This document shows, one piece after another, positions 41,920-49,176 of a stretch of 64,000 nucleotides of DNA. The notes under the pieces are model-generated. The model was not told the DNA's origin and did not search any database. It saw only the letters and a list, made by a program, of their open reading frames with translations. This stretch comes from JAFAGX01 sp035623255. Lineage in GTDB: Bacteria > Acidobacteriota > Terriglobia > Terriglobales > Acidobacteriaceae. Location of the stretch: the NCBI GenBank assembly GCA_035623255.1, contig DASPTU010000125.1:1-64000 (forward strand). The letters run 5' to 3'. Within the stretch, counting starts at the first letter, position 1. Every line of letters starts with the position of its first letter. Made by a program: the position numbers and the translations under genes.

Positions 41920-42368
41920 ATCGCCTTCACCGCTCTCGCCTCTTGCCCAATCCGGAGGAGGGCGTGCGCGTTCTCGTGGAACAGGCACCACGTGCGGAGG
42001 TTTGGCTCGACGGCCTGGTCCTCAAGCTGCGTCCGTCGCTGAAGGTGCTGTACGCGATCCGCCGCCGCATTGCGACTGGCGCGATCGCTGTTTTTAGCAT
42101 TTGGTTCTTTGTGCATGTGATGTTCGGTGCCAACGGTATGGTGGTTTATCGCCAGAAAAAGGCTGAGTACCGGAGCCTGCAGCGGGAAATCGGCGGTTTA
42201 CAGCAGGACAACCAGCGTTTCACCGGACAGATCAAGGCGCTCCAGACTGATCCCAAGGCCATCGAAAAGGAAGCCCGCGAGCAGCTGCATTACGCCCGTC
42301 CGGGAGAGGTGATCTTCGTTTCTCCGCCGTCCCTTGCAATCCCGGAATCAAAGAGCGCCAGAAAGTAA
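41904..42368 (+). CDS. FtsB/DivIC-like septum formation initiator
   Basis: A 154-residue single-span membrane protein. A basic cytoplasmic N-terminus of about 60 residues leads to a transmembrane helix (about 62-80), then a coiled coil (about 85-120) with GLQQDNQRFTGQI, and the KEAREQLHYARPGEVIF block typical of FtsB. It would join the FtsQLB divisome complex. The N-terminal extension is longer than in E. coli FtsB. It is translationally linked to the hexomutase by a 16-base overlap. Confidence 0.85.
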   Translation: MDFRVDRLHRSRLLPNPEEGVRVLVEQAPRAEVWLDGLVLKLRPSLKVLYAIRRRIATGAIAVFSIWFFVHVMFGANGMVVYRQKKAEYRSLQREIGGLQQDNQRFTGQIKALQTDPKAIEKEAREQLHYARPGEVIFVSPPSLAIPESKSARK

Positions 42369-42384
42369 AATCTCTGCGCGACTG

Positions 42385-42412
42385 TTTCAACTCCAACGTT
42401 TTGTGCTATAGT
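42385..42412 (+). promoter_or_regulatory. Predicted promoter of the small secreted Cys/His protein
   Basis: TTTCAA (42385-42390) and TATAGT (42407-42412) are 16 bases apart. The -10 box is a five-of-six match. The predicted start near 42419 gives a leader of about 110 bases. Confidence 0.45.
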
Positions 42413-42418
42413 TCCTTC

Positions 42419-42529
42419 ACTTTCCTAAGCACTTGGGGTGGTGTGCCGGCAGTGGCAACCTGCAGCGGCGGTTTAAATCTGACTGGAATTACACATCCGC
42501 GGCTTAGCCGCTTATCAAAGGAGCTTGCT
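42419..42529 (+). promoter_or_regulatory. Structured 5' leader of the small secreted protein gene
   Basis: The leader contains a hairpin at 42445-42469 (GCCGGCAG with CTGC and CGGC, 7-base loop, 2-base bulge). A second perfect hairpin follows at 42499-42511 (GCGGC-TTA-GCCGC), nine bases before an AAAGGAG ribosome-binding site. I recognise no known riboswitch class. It could be an unclassified cis element or an RNA-stability leader. Confidence 0.4.
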
Positions 42530-42853
42530 ATGAAGAAGGTTCTTCTCGTTCTGGTTGCGCTCTCTCTTCTCTTCTTTATGGTTGGGCTGGTTTCAGCCGC
42601 CGATAGTACTACCGTCAAAGGATATGTGAGTGACTCGCAGTGCGGAGCCAAGGGTGCCAAAGAAGGTCACGCCGATTGCATGAACAAGTGCGTTTCCAAG
42701 GGCGCGAAGTATGTAATCGTCACCGACAAGGACAACAAAGTCCTCATGGTCGATAACCCCGACGTACTGAAGGGACACGAGGGACATCACATTGCCGCGA
42801 CCGGCACTGTCACCGGCGATACCATCCACGTGAACAGCATGAAGATGATGTGA
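42530..42853 (+). CDS. Small secreted Cys/His-containing protein of unknown function
   Basis: A 107-residue protein. A signal peptide spans about residues 1-23 (hydrophobic core, cleavage near VSAAD). The mature part has three Cys in SQCGAKGAKEGHADCMNKC and a HEGHH cluster, with a short-strand pattern (VKGYVSD, YVIVTDKDNKV, GTVTGDTIHV) suggesting an OB-like barrel. Such small proteins are frequent in Acidobacteriota but uncharacterised. An excellent AAAGGAG fixes the ATG. Promoter, leader and terminator make it a self-contained, probably well-expressed unit. Metal binding is a guess. Confidence 0.8.
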   Translation: MKKVLLVLVALSLLFFMVGLVSAADSTTVKGYVSDSQCGAKGAKEGHADCMNKCVSKGAKYVIVTDKDNKVLMVDNPDVLKGHEGHHIAATGTVTGDTIHVNSMKMM

Positions 42854-42872
42854 ACCAGGGACCAGATAAGCC

Positions 42873-42899
42873 AAAGGGCGGATTTCATCCGCCCTTTTT
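42873..42899 (+). terminator. Strong intrinsic terminator
   Basis: A perfect stem of up to 11 bp (AAAGGGCGGAT with ATCCGCCCTTT, 3-base loop TTC) runs into five T. It begins 20 bases after the stop of the small secreted protein gene and also separates it from convergent thiG. Confidence 0.9.
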
Positions 42900-42969
42900 A
42901 TTTGGCTAATCAAGTTGGTATCTCGCGAAGCAGTTGAGTGCAGGCGCCAGCAATCCGTCTCTAGAATGC

Positions 42970-43743
42970 CTACCGCACCACGCCTTCCAGCGGCGAACTC
43001 GCCGTGGCGTAGAGCTTCTTCGGCATGCGTCCTGCCAGATACGCTGCGCGACCTGCAACTACCGCATGTTTCATCGCGTCCGCCATCAGGACTGGATCTT
43101 GCGCCCCGGCGATACCGGTATTCATCAGCACCGCGTCGGCACCCAGTTCCATTGCGATGACCGCATCCGATGCGGTCCCCACACCTGCGTCCAGTATCAG
43201 CGGCACTCCTGTGATCATCTCGCGAAGTATGCGGATGTTCGCGGCGTTCTGCACTCCCAGCCCACTGCCGATTGGCGCTCCCAGCGGCATGATTGCACTC
43301 GCACCTGCTTCCAGCAGCCGCTTGGCAACCACGATATCGTCGGAAGTGTAGGGCAGAACCGTAAATCCTTCTTTGACCAGCACGCGCGTAGCTTCGAGTG
43401 TCGCCTGAACATCAGGATAGAGCGTCGCCTGATCGCCAATGACCTCGAGTTTCACCCAATCCGAAAGTCCAACCTCCCGGCCCAGGCGAGCGGTACGAAT
43501 CGCTTCGTCCGCCGTGTAGCATCCCGCGGTGTTGGGCAGCAGGAAATATTTTCCCGGATCGATGTAGTCGAGCATCGATTCCTTACTGCGGTCGAGATTC
43601 ACCCGGCGAACAGCGACCGTCACCATTTCTGCCCCGCTCGCTTCGAGCGCCCGTGCCGTTTCTTGAAATGATTTGTATTTTCCCGTTCCCACAATGAGCC
43701 GGGAGCGGAACTTACGGCCAGCAATGATTAATGAGTCCATCAT
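42970..43743 (-). CDS. thiG: Thiazole synthase ThiG
   Basis: A 257-residue TIM-barrel enzyme that joins deoxyxylulose phosphate, ThiS-thiocarboxylate and iminoglycine into the thiamine thiazole. LIVGTGKYKSF, the Schiff-base Lys in WVKLEVIGD, the phosphate loops MPLGAPIGSG and VGTASDA, and LMNTGIAGA are conserved. The start could be either of two adjacent ATG codons (43743, 43740). No thiS, thiF or thiH is adjacent, and I see no TPP riboswitch upstream. Confidence 0.95.
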   Translation of the reverse strand: MMDSLIIAGRKFRSRLIVGTGKYKSFQETARALEASGAEMVTVAVRRVNLDRSKESMLDYIDPGKYFLLPNTAGCYTADEAIRTARLGREVGLSDWVKLEVIGDQATLYPDVQATLEATRVLVKEGFTVLPYTSDDIVVAKRLLEAGASAIMPLGAPIGSGLGVQNAANIRILREMITGVPLILDAGVGTASDAVIAMELGADAVLMNTGIAGAQDPVLMADAMKHAVVAGRAAYLAGRMPKKLYATASSPLEGVVR

Positions 43744-43849
43744 GTGCCTATTGTAATGAAATCGCCAGGCGACGGCACTGCCTGCAAAACGGTCCCGCGC
43801 ATCGAGTTCAGAGTGGTACCATAAAGTGCCTTTCGCTCGGAGGTAGTCC

Positions 43850-44365
43850 ATGCGGAAGCCAGGCCTTTACCTCGTCCTGCTGCTATTCGTTCTGCCGCTA
43901 GTTGCGAAGGACGCGTCCACACTGCCAAAGCTGGTTCTTCATGCCAGATACGTACTGGTTACAACGTATTTCGGTGACGAACCCGCCAACGCGCGAATCC
44001 CGCCCGATGATCGCCAGGCTGTTGCCGACGTGGAGGACGCGATCCAGAAGTGGGGACGCTATACCCTTGTATATGAGCGCAAAAATGCGGACCTGATATT
44101 TCTGGTACGCAAAGGACGCATCGTCGGAGCGCAAGAAGGCGTTGGAATTCACCTGGGTTCAGGGTTCCCAACTCCATCGGTCGGCCCTATTACCGGCGTC
44201 GACGCCGGTGATCCCAAGGACATGCTTGCTGTTTACAACGCAGCGCAAGGTATCGATTCCGCCCCGATCTGGCGAGGGCGCCAGAACGACGGCCTCCAGC
44301 CTCCCGACATGCCTTTGTTCGCCCAGTTTCGCGCAAAAGTCGAAGCCACTGCCAAGAAACCATAA
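43850..44365 (+). CDS. Secreted protein of unknown function
   Basis: A 171-residue exported protein with a signal peptide (about 1-20) and strong GGAGG before the ATG. The mature part contains HARYVLVTTY, a segment RQAVADVEDAIQKWGRYTLVY, and DLIFLVRKG, alternating strands and helices. I do not recognise a named domain. It is divergent from thiG across 106 bases. Confidence 0.7.
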   Translation: MRKPGLYLVLLLFVLPLVAKDASTLPKLVLHARYVLVTTYFGDEPANARIPPDDRQAVADVEDAIQKWGRYTLVYERKNADLIFLVRKGRIVGAQEGVGIHLGSGFPTPSVGPITGVDAGDPKDMLAVYNAAQGIDSAPIWRGRQNDGLQPPDMPLFAQFRAKVEATAKKP

Positions 44366-44409
44366 GCTGCATCGAGATTAACGGGCAAGAGACTCGCTTG
44401 CGAGGGAGC

Positions 44410-45699
44410 TTAGACTTCGGCTCGCAGGAGGTCGGCCATGGTCTCGCGCCGACGGATTAGTTTGACCGATCTCCCGTCGACCAGCACTTCGGCTGCGCGT
44501 GGGCGTGAGTTGTAGTTGGACGACAGCACTATTCCATATGCCCCTGTGTCCATAATGGCGAGCAGATCTCCTTCCTCGACAACCGACAACTCGCGATCGC
44601 GCGCAAAAAAATCTCCGGTTTCACAAACCGGGCCAACGACGTCTGTTTTCTCAGTCTGCCCGCCGCCAGATCGAACCGGCAAGATTTTGTGATACGCGCT
44701 GTATAGGGCGGGCCGGAGTAAATCGTTCATTGCCGCATCAACGATCAAGAATTTTTTGCCATTATTGGTTTTCCGGCGAAGAACTCGGGTGACCAGAACA
44801 CCTGCCGGGCCCACGATGGAGCGCCCGGGTTCGAGCAACAGACGTACATTCAGACCTTGCAATGGGCGAAGAATCGCCTTCGCATACGCCGCCACACACT
44901 CAAAGAAATTGGCGGGGGTCTCGCCTTCATAGTCAATTCCCAGCCCTCCGCCTGCGTCGACATATTGAATTCGATGGCCTAGGGCCCGCAATTCCCGCAC
45001 AAATTGCGCAACCCTCTCCATGGCAGCCGCAAAGGGCTGAACATCCGTGATCTGTGAACCAATGTGAACGCTCACCCCGCACACGTTCAGATGTTTGCTC
45101 TTAGCCGCTTCTCCATACAGGCGAATCGCCTCCCCAATGGGGATGCCAAATTTGTGGCGGTGCAACCCGGTTGAAATGTAGGGATGCGTGTCCGCCGGCA
45201 CATCGGGATTTACGCGCACTGCAACAGGTGCGGTTTTCTTGAGTTGCGCGGCGCAGTCCGCTAATACCCGCAGCTCAGATTCGCTTTCCACATTGAACAG
45301 CAAGATGCCCGCTTTGAGCGCAGCCCTCATCTCCTGGCGCGTCTTGCCCACGCCGGAAAACACGGTTTTCCTCCCTGCGGCGGTACGGCTCACGCGTAAC
45401 ACGCGTTCGAGTTCGCCGCCGGACACCACGTCAAAGCCGCTCTTCATTCCGGCCAATAGCCGAAGAATTTGCAGATTGGAGTTGGCTTTTACCGAGTAAC
45501 AGATTGTGTGAGGAATTGGATGAAATGCCCGCTCAAACTCTCGAATCCGACTGCGGATCGCGCCGGCAGAATATAGGTATAGAGGTGTTCCGAAACGGTC
45601 AGCCAGGCCGGTTATCGAGACATTTTCGCAATGCAGAACCGAAGGAGCGCCTTTGGAATCGTGATATTCAAAAGGCGAGCGCCAATGTCTGACACTCAC
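44410..45699 (-). CDS. lysA: Diaminopimelate decarboxylase
   Basis: A 429-residue fold III PLP enzyme that makes lysine from meso-diaminopimelate. The PLP Lys is in YSVKANSN, the Gly-rich phosphate loop is VDAGGGLGIDYEG, and GPVCETGDFFARD supplies the active-site Cys-Glu at the dimer interface. The start overlaps the stop of the upstream phosphatase gene by four bases, so lysA is probably cotranscribed with it. Confidence 0.93.
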   Translation of the reverse strand: MSVRHWRSPFEYHDSKGAPSVLHCENVSITGLADRFGTPLYLYSAGAIRSRIREFERAFHPIPHTICYSVKANSNLQILRLLAGMKSGFDVVSGGELERVLRVSRTAAGRKTVFSGVGKTRQEMRAALKAGILLFNVESESELRVLADCAAQLKKTAPVAVRVNPDVPADTHPYISTGLHRHKFGIPIGEAIRLYGEAAKSKHLNVCGVSVHIGSQITDVQPFAAAMERVAQFVRELRALGHRIQYVDAGGGLGIDYEGETPANFFECVAAYAKAILRPLQGLNVRLLLEPGRSIVGPAGVLVTRVLRRKTNNGKKFLIVDAAMNDLLRPALYSAYHKILPVRSGGGQTEKTDVVGPVCETGDFFARDRELSVVEEGDLLAIMDTGAYGIVLSSNYNSRPRAAEVLVDGRSVKLIRRRETMADLLRAEV

Positions 45700-47462
45700 G
45701 TCCGGTTCCCAGCGTCGCCTTTGACCCGCATCACAACCACTGTCTGATCGTCGAAGGCGTCTTCGCTCCCTGCGTGCTCAGTCACTGCCTTAAAGATTGC
45801 ATCGACGACCGCTTCGGCTGACAAGGCACAACTGGCCGTAATAACCCGTTCTAAACGCCCGCGACCAAAGAGTTCTCGAGACTTGTTTTGCGCATCCAGG
45901 ATGCCGTCACTGAAAAATACGAATAAATCACCCGGGCCGGGTTTGAAGCTAAATTCGTCGTACTCGGCATCGTCAAACAATCCTAAAGGCAGCCCAGTAG
46001 CTTCGATAATTTCGATTTTGCCATCGTGGCAATAGACTGGCCGGGGTAAGCCAGAATTTGCAACTCGCAACTCCAGCCGCTGGTCATCCCACAGCGCGTA
46101 GATCAGAGAGACAAACTGGCCATCGATGCGCCGTTCACTGAGCGAGAAATTCACCGCCGACAGCATTTCAGAAGGTGACGGCTCGATCGGCGCGTGCGAC
46201 CGCAGAATTCCGCTGACCAAAGCGGCATAGATCGCTGCCGGCGCTCCCTTGCCGCTGACATCGCCAACAACGATGGCCATGCGCGAGAGAGAATAGCTCA
46301 TGAAGTCGTACAGGTCCCCGCCGATGGCCCTTGCCGGTACGAATCTGGCGGCGACCTCCAGATGGGGGATTTGCGGCAAGCTGTGCGGCAACAAGCGAAA
46401 TTGCAACTCCCGCGCCATTGCCAGATCGCGCTCCAGTCGCGACTCCTGCTTGGCGATCTGCTCATACAACTGCGCGTTTTCGATTGCAATCGCCACCTGC
46501 GCTGCCAATGTTGTCACCGTGCGCTTGTGATCGTCGGTGAAAAAGCCCCGCCGCGTATGCTCCAGGTCGAGCACCCCGATCGCTTTCCCTTTATAAATAA
46601 GCGGCGCAGCCAACTCGGAACGCGTTTCAGGATTCAGTGCGATATAACGCGCATCTTTGCTGACGTCGGGCACCAGCACAGCTTGTTTGTGCTGCGCTGC
46701 ATAACCCACCACACCTTGTCCGACGCTTATATCGTGCTTCAAATGTATATTCTCTTGAAAGCGCAGTGAAAATCGATGCTGCAGTTTTTCGCCGCTCGAG
46801 TCGAGCAGCAGAATGCTGAACATCTGATAGTCGATCAGGCGGCTCAGCAGCTCGGCGATCCGCTTTAGCAATTCATCGAGGTTCAGGATGGAGGTCAATT
46901 CACGTGCAATTTCATTCAGCAGAACCAGCGTGCGGGCCTGACGGGTGGTGCGCGTGTACAGGCGCGCATTCTCGATTCCCACCGCCATCCGCGATGCAAT
47001 CAGCATCAACAACCGTTTGTGTTCTTCGGTGAAGTAGTCGGGTTCGCGGGATTCGATGTCAATCACGCCAATGACGCGATTTTTGACGACTAAGGGCAGG
47101 GCCAGTTCAGAGCGAACGTTCGGGACGGCAGAAATATAGCGTGGATCCTTGGTGACATCGCCAACCAGCACCGGTTCGCGCCCCTGCGCCGCGACACCGC
47201 TTACTCCGCAGCCCACTTTCACTCGGATGCGCTCGGCTACCTCCCGCGAATATCCGACTTGAAACCGGATGCGCAGCTCCTGAGTTTTCTCGTTCAGGAG
47301 CAGGATGGCAAAGATTTCGTAATCTATGACTTTGCGGACGAGTTCCGCCACGCGGCTTAGCGTGGTGTCCAGGTCGAGGGTAGTATTGACAACGTCCGCA
47401 ACTTCAAGCAGAAGCGGATCGACTCTAGATTGAAATTCTGCCTCGGTAGCTGCCGTTTCCAC
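45696..47462 (-). CDS. GAF-GAF-SpoIIE (RsbU-like) serine phosphatase
   Basis: A 588-residue cytoplasmic signalling protein. Two GAF sensor domains (about 25-165 and 195-335), each with a DITKD/DVSKD-type RYI segment, precede a helical linker (about 340-365) and a PP2C/SpoIIE phosphatase domain (about 370-585). VVGDVSGKGAPAA and FFSDGILDA hold the metal-binding Asp residues. Such enzymes dephosphorylate anti-anti-sigma factors; no STAS or HATPase partner lies nearby. The GTG start has no proper Shine-Dalgarno; TATTAT lies six bases upstream. Confidence 0.88.
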   Translation of the reverse strand: METAATEAEFQSRVDPLLLEVADVVNTTLDLDTTLSRVAELVRKVIDYEIFAILLLNEKTQELRIRFQVGYSREVAERIRVKVGCGVSGVAAQGREPVLVGDVTKDPRYISAVPNVRSELALPLVVKNRVIGVIDIESREPDYFTEEHKRLLMLIASRMAVGIENARLYTRTTRQARTLVLLNEIARELTSILNLDELLKRIAELLSRLIDYQMFSILLLDSSGEKLQHRFSLRFQENIHLKHDISVGQGVVGYAAQHKQAVLVPDVSKDARYIALNPETRSELAAPLIYKGKAIGVLDLEHTRRGFFTDDHKRTVTTLAAQVAIAIENAQLYEQIAKQESRLERDLAMARELQFRLLPHSLPQIPHLEVAARFVPARAIGGDLYDFMSYSLSRMAIVVGDVSGKGAPAAIYAALVSGILRSHAPIEPSPSEMLSAVNFSLSERRIDGQFVSLIYALWDDQRLELRVANSGLPRPVYCHDGKIEIIEATGLPLGLFDDAEYDEFSFKPGPGDLFVFFSDGILDAQNKSRELFGRGRLERVITASCALSAEAVVDAIFKAVTEHAGSEDAFDDQTVVVMRVKGDAGNRT

Positions 47463-47468
47463 GCCCCT

Positions 47469-47474
47469 ATAATA
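47469..47474 (-). promoter_or_regulatory. Putative -10 box for leaderless GAF-SpoIIE gene
   Basis: TATTAT on the minus strand is followed by six bases (AGGGGC) and the GTG start. The AGGGG is too close to act as a ribosome-binding site, so a leaderless start is favoured. No good -35 box is visible. Confidence 0.3.
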
Positions 47475-47586
47475 TCAGTCGCTTCGGTGAGCTTCGCCAC
47501 CCTCGAATTTATGCAACCGTAGCGGTCTCGCTCGCGTATTGACTATTGTGAGCTGTTAAACTAGGGCATAGAAGGGGGTAAACATC

Positions 47587-47793
47587 ATGCACCTCTTCGG
47601 TTTTGTGTTCTTCCCGTTTTTTGGCTTCGGCCTCGTGCTGTATTTTCTCCCGTCGATTCTTGCGCTTGCGCGAAGCAAACGGGACATCACGGCGATCTTT
47701 GTCCTGAATCTATTGCTCGGCTGGACCGCAATAGGCTGGGTAATTGCCCTGGTTTGGGCCTTAAAGCAAGACGTGCAAGTAGTAGTCCGCTGA
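47587..47793 (+). CDS. T4 Imm-like superinfection immunity family membrane protein
   Basis: A 68-residue hydrophobic protein with two predicted transmembrane helices (about 3-25 and 38-60). The block YFLPSILALAR and the second helix LLLGWTAIGWVIALVWAL match the superinfection-immunity family named after phage T4 Imm, which blocks entry of phage DNA. Chromosomal copies are widespread and their role is unproven. GGGGGTAA precedes the ATG. No phage genes surround it. Confidence 0.78.
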   Translation: MHLFGFVFFPFFGFGLVLYFLPSILALARSKRDITAIFVLNLLLGWTAIGWVIALVWALKQDVQVVVR

Positions 47794-47816
47794 ATCTCGG
47801 CTGAAGCCTTCTCCAC

Positions 47817-49028
47817 TCAGTCCACGGTATGCTTGGCCGTGTAGCCTTCGCGCGCAATGACCTGATACTTCACATCTTTTCCCTTCTGATCGTGCACTTT
47901 AAGCGGGCCGCCATCCGGGGCAATTACCTCCACTTTCAACTTCCGATAGCTGCCATCAAGCTTTGGGTTACTGGGGTGATAAGCAATCTGATATTGGTTG
48001 CGGATATCACCGGCGATGTCATGAAAAATCTCAGGGTATTCCGCCTGAAACCGCGGCTGATAGAAACGCCCGCCGGTGAGCCGGGCAAACGTCTGCATTT
48101 CGTTGTCGGCTTGATAGTAGTCCATCCGACTGACGGGAATACCCATGCCACGGGTCATTCCCGTGCAGTGGTTGACTTCGCACCACTCGCGCAGCGTCCA
48201 CCCGATGCTGACGGGGAAAATAGTTACATCTTTTGTCGTTTTGACCTTCTTGATGGTCTGATCAAGATTGAGTTTGCTGAAGCTGTCGAAACCGGTACTG
48301 ACCAGAATGATGTACTTGTGCCCTTCGATGCGGTCCAGACGGTCAAGCGTGTCATAAAGCGCATCGAACATATTGGTTTCTGAAAACCCTGGAATCCGCA
48401 GTTGGTTCAACGCGCCCAGGAGAGCCCCCTTGTCCTGGGTGAAGTCGACCAGAATCTGCGGCTTCATGTCGTAGTATTCCACCGCGACCCAATCGTCTTT
48501 CTTGAGGCTCTGCACAAAGCTGTATGAGGCCTGAAGAGCGTCTATCATGAAGGCGTAATTTGTGGCCGCATACTCAACCAGCAGTACCGCGGTTATGGGT
48601 GCCTCGGAAACATTGAAATTGCTGATAGTCTGCTGCACACCATCTTCGAAGATTCGGAAGTTGTCTTTGTGTAATGACGAAATGAACTGCCCATCTTTCG
48701 TCGTTACCATGACCGGCACTTCCACCAGAGGCACGTTCACCTGGATTGAATAATCCGGCATACCCTCAATTTTCTTGGGCTTCTCCGGTGGTGGAGGCGG
48801 AGGTTCCTCCTTCTTCTTCGGAATGGCATAGGGACCAACGTCTGTAGTGGGTCCGCCCGCCTCTGGCGGAGGGGCTTGCTGGTTAGGATTGGTCGGCGTT
48901 TGATCCTGGGCTGGAGTCGGAAGACTCCATGTAACCATCACAGTTGCGCACAGTACCATCAGCAGACGAAAACAGGCTTGCTTCAGGCTTTTCAATCCTG
49001 CGAATCGAAAATTAATGTTGCCGGACAT
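47817..49028 (-). CDS. Secreted VWFA-related acidobacterial-domain protein (4), MIDAS lost
   Basis: A 403-residue exported protein with a signal peptide (about 15-40) and a linker rich in Pro and Glu. The N-terminal strand domain (VPLVEVPVMVTTKDGQFI, then NFRIFEDG) is as in the paralogues, and the C-terminus ends REGYTAK. The VWA domain lacks the metal site: DxSxS is replaced by EYAAT, the Thr loop reads ETNMFDAL and the Asp loop STGFDS. It likely works without a metal ion. AGGG supports ATG 49028; it is divergent from the S55 protease gene. Confidence 0.85.
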   Translation of the reverse strand: MSGNINFRFAGLKSLKQACFRLLMVLCATVMVTWSLPTPAQDQTPTNPNQQAPPPEAGGPTTDVGPYAIPKKKEEPPPPPPEKPKKIEGMPDYSIQVNVPLVEVPVMVTTKDGQFISSLHKDNFRIFEDGVQQTISNFNVSEAPITAVLLVEYAATNYAFMIDALQASYSFVQSLKKDDWVAVEYYDMKPQILVDFTQDKGALLGALNQLRIPGFSETNMFDALYDTLDRLDRIEGHKYIILVSTGFDSFSKLNLDQTIKKVKTTKDVTIFPVSIGWTLREWCEVNHCTGMTRGMGIPVSRMDYYQADNEMQTFARLTGGRFYQPRFQAEYPEIFHDIAGDIRNQYQIAYHPSNPKLDGSYRKLKVEVIAPDGGPLKVHDQKGKDVKYQVIAREGYTAKHTVD

Positions 49029-49176
49029 CAAATGACCCTATGCTAGTATATGACGCAGAGCTTCGCGATGGGGATGTTTGCTGTGCTTCCGCTTTCCCTC
49101 CTTACTCAGCAAACAAAGCATAAAGCGAAGTGGCACCTTGCAGTTTGAGGATTGGTAGGCATCCTCCTGGGGAATT

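Noticed and set aside
43744..43849. A TPP riboswitch upstream of thiG
   Set aside because: None of the conserved THI-element segments could be seen in the 106-base gap.
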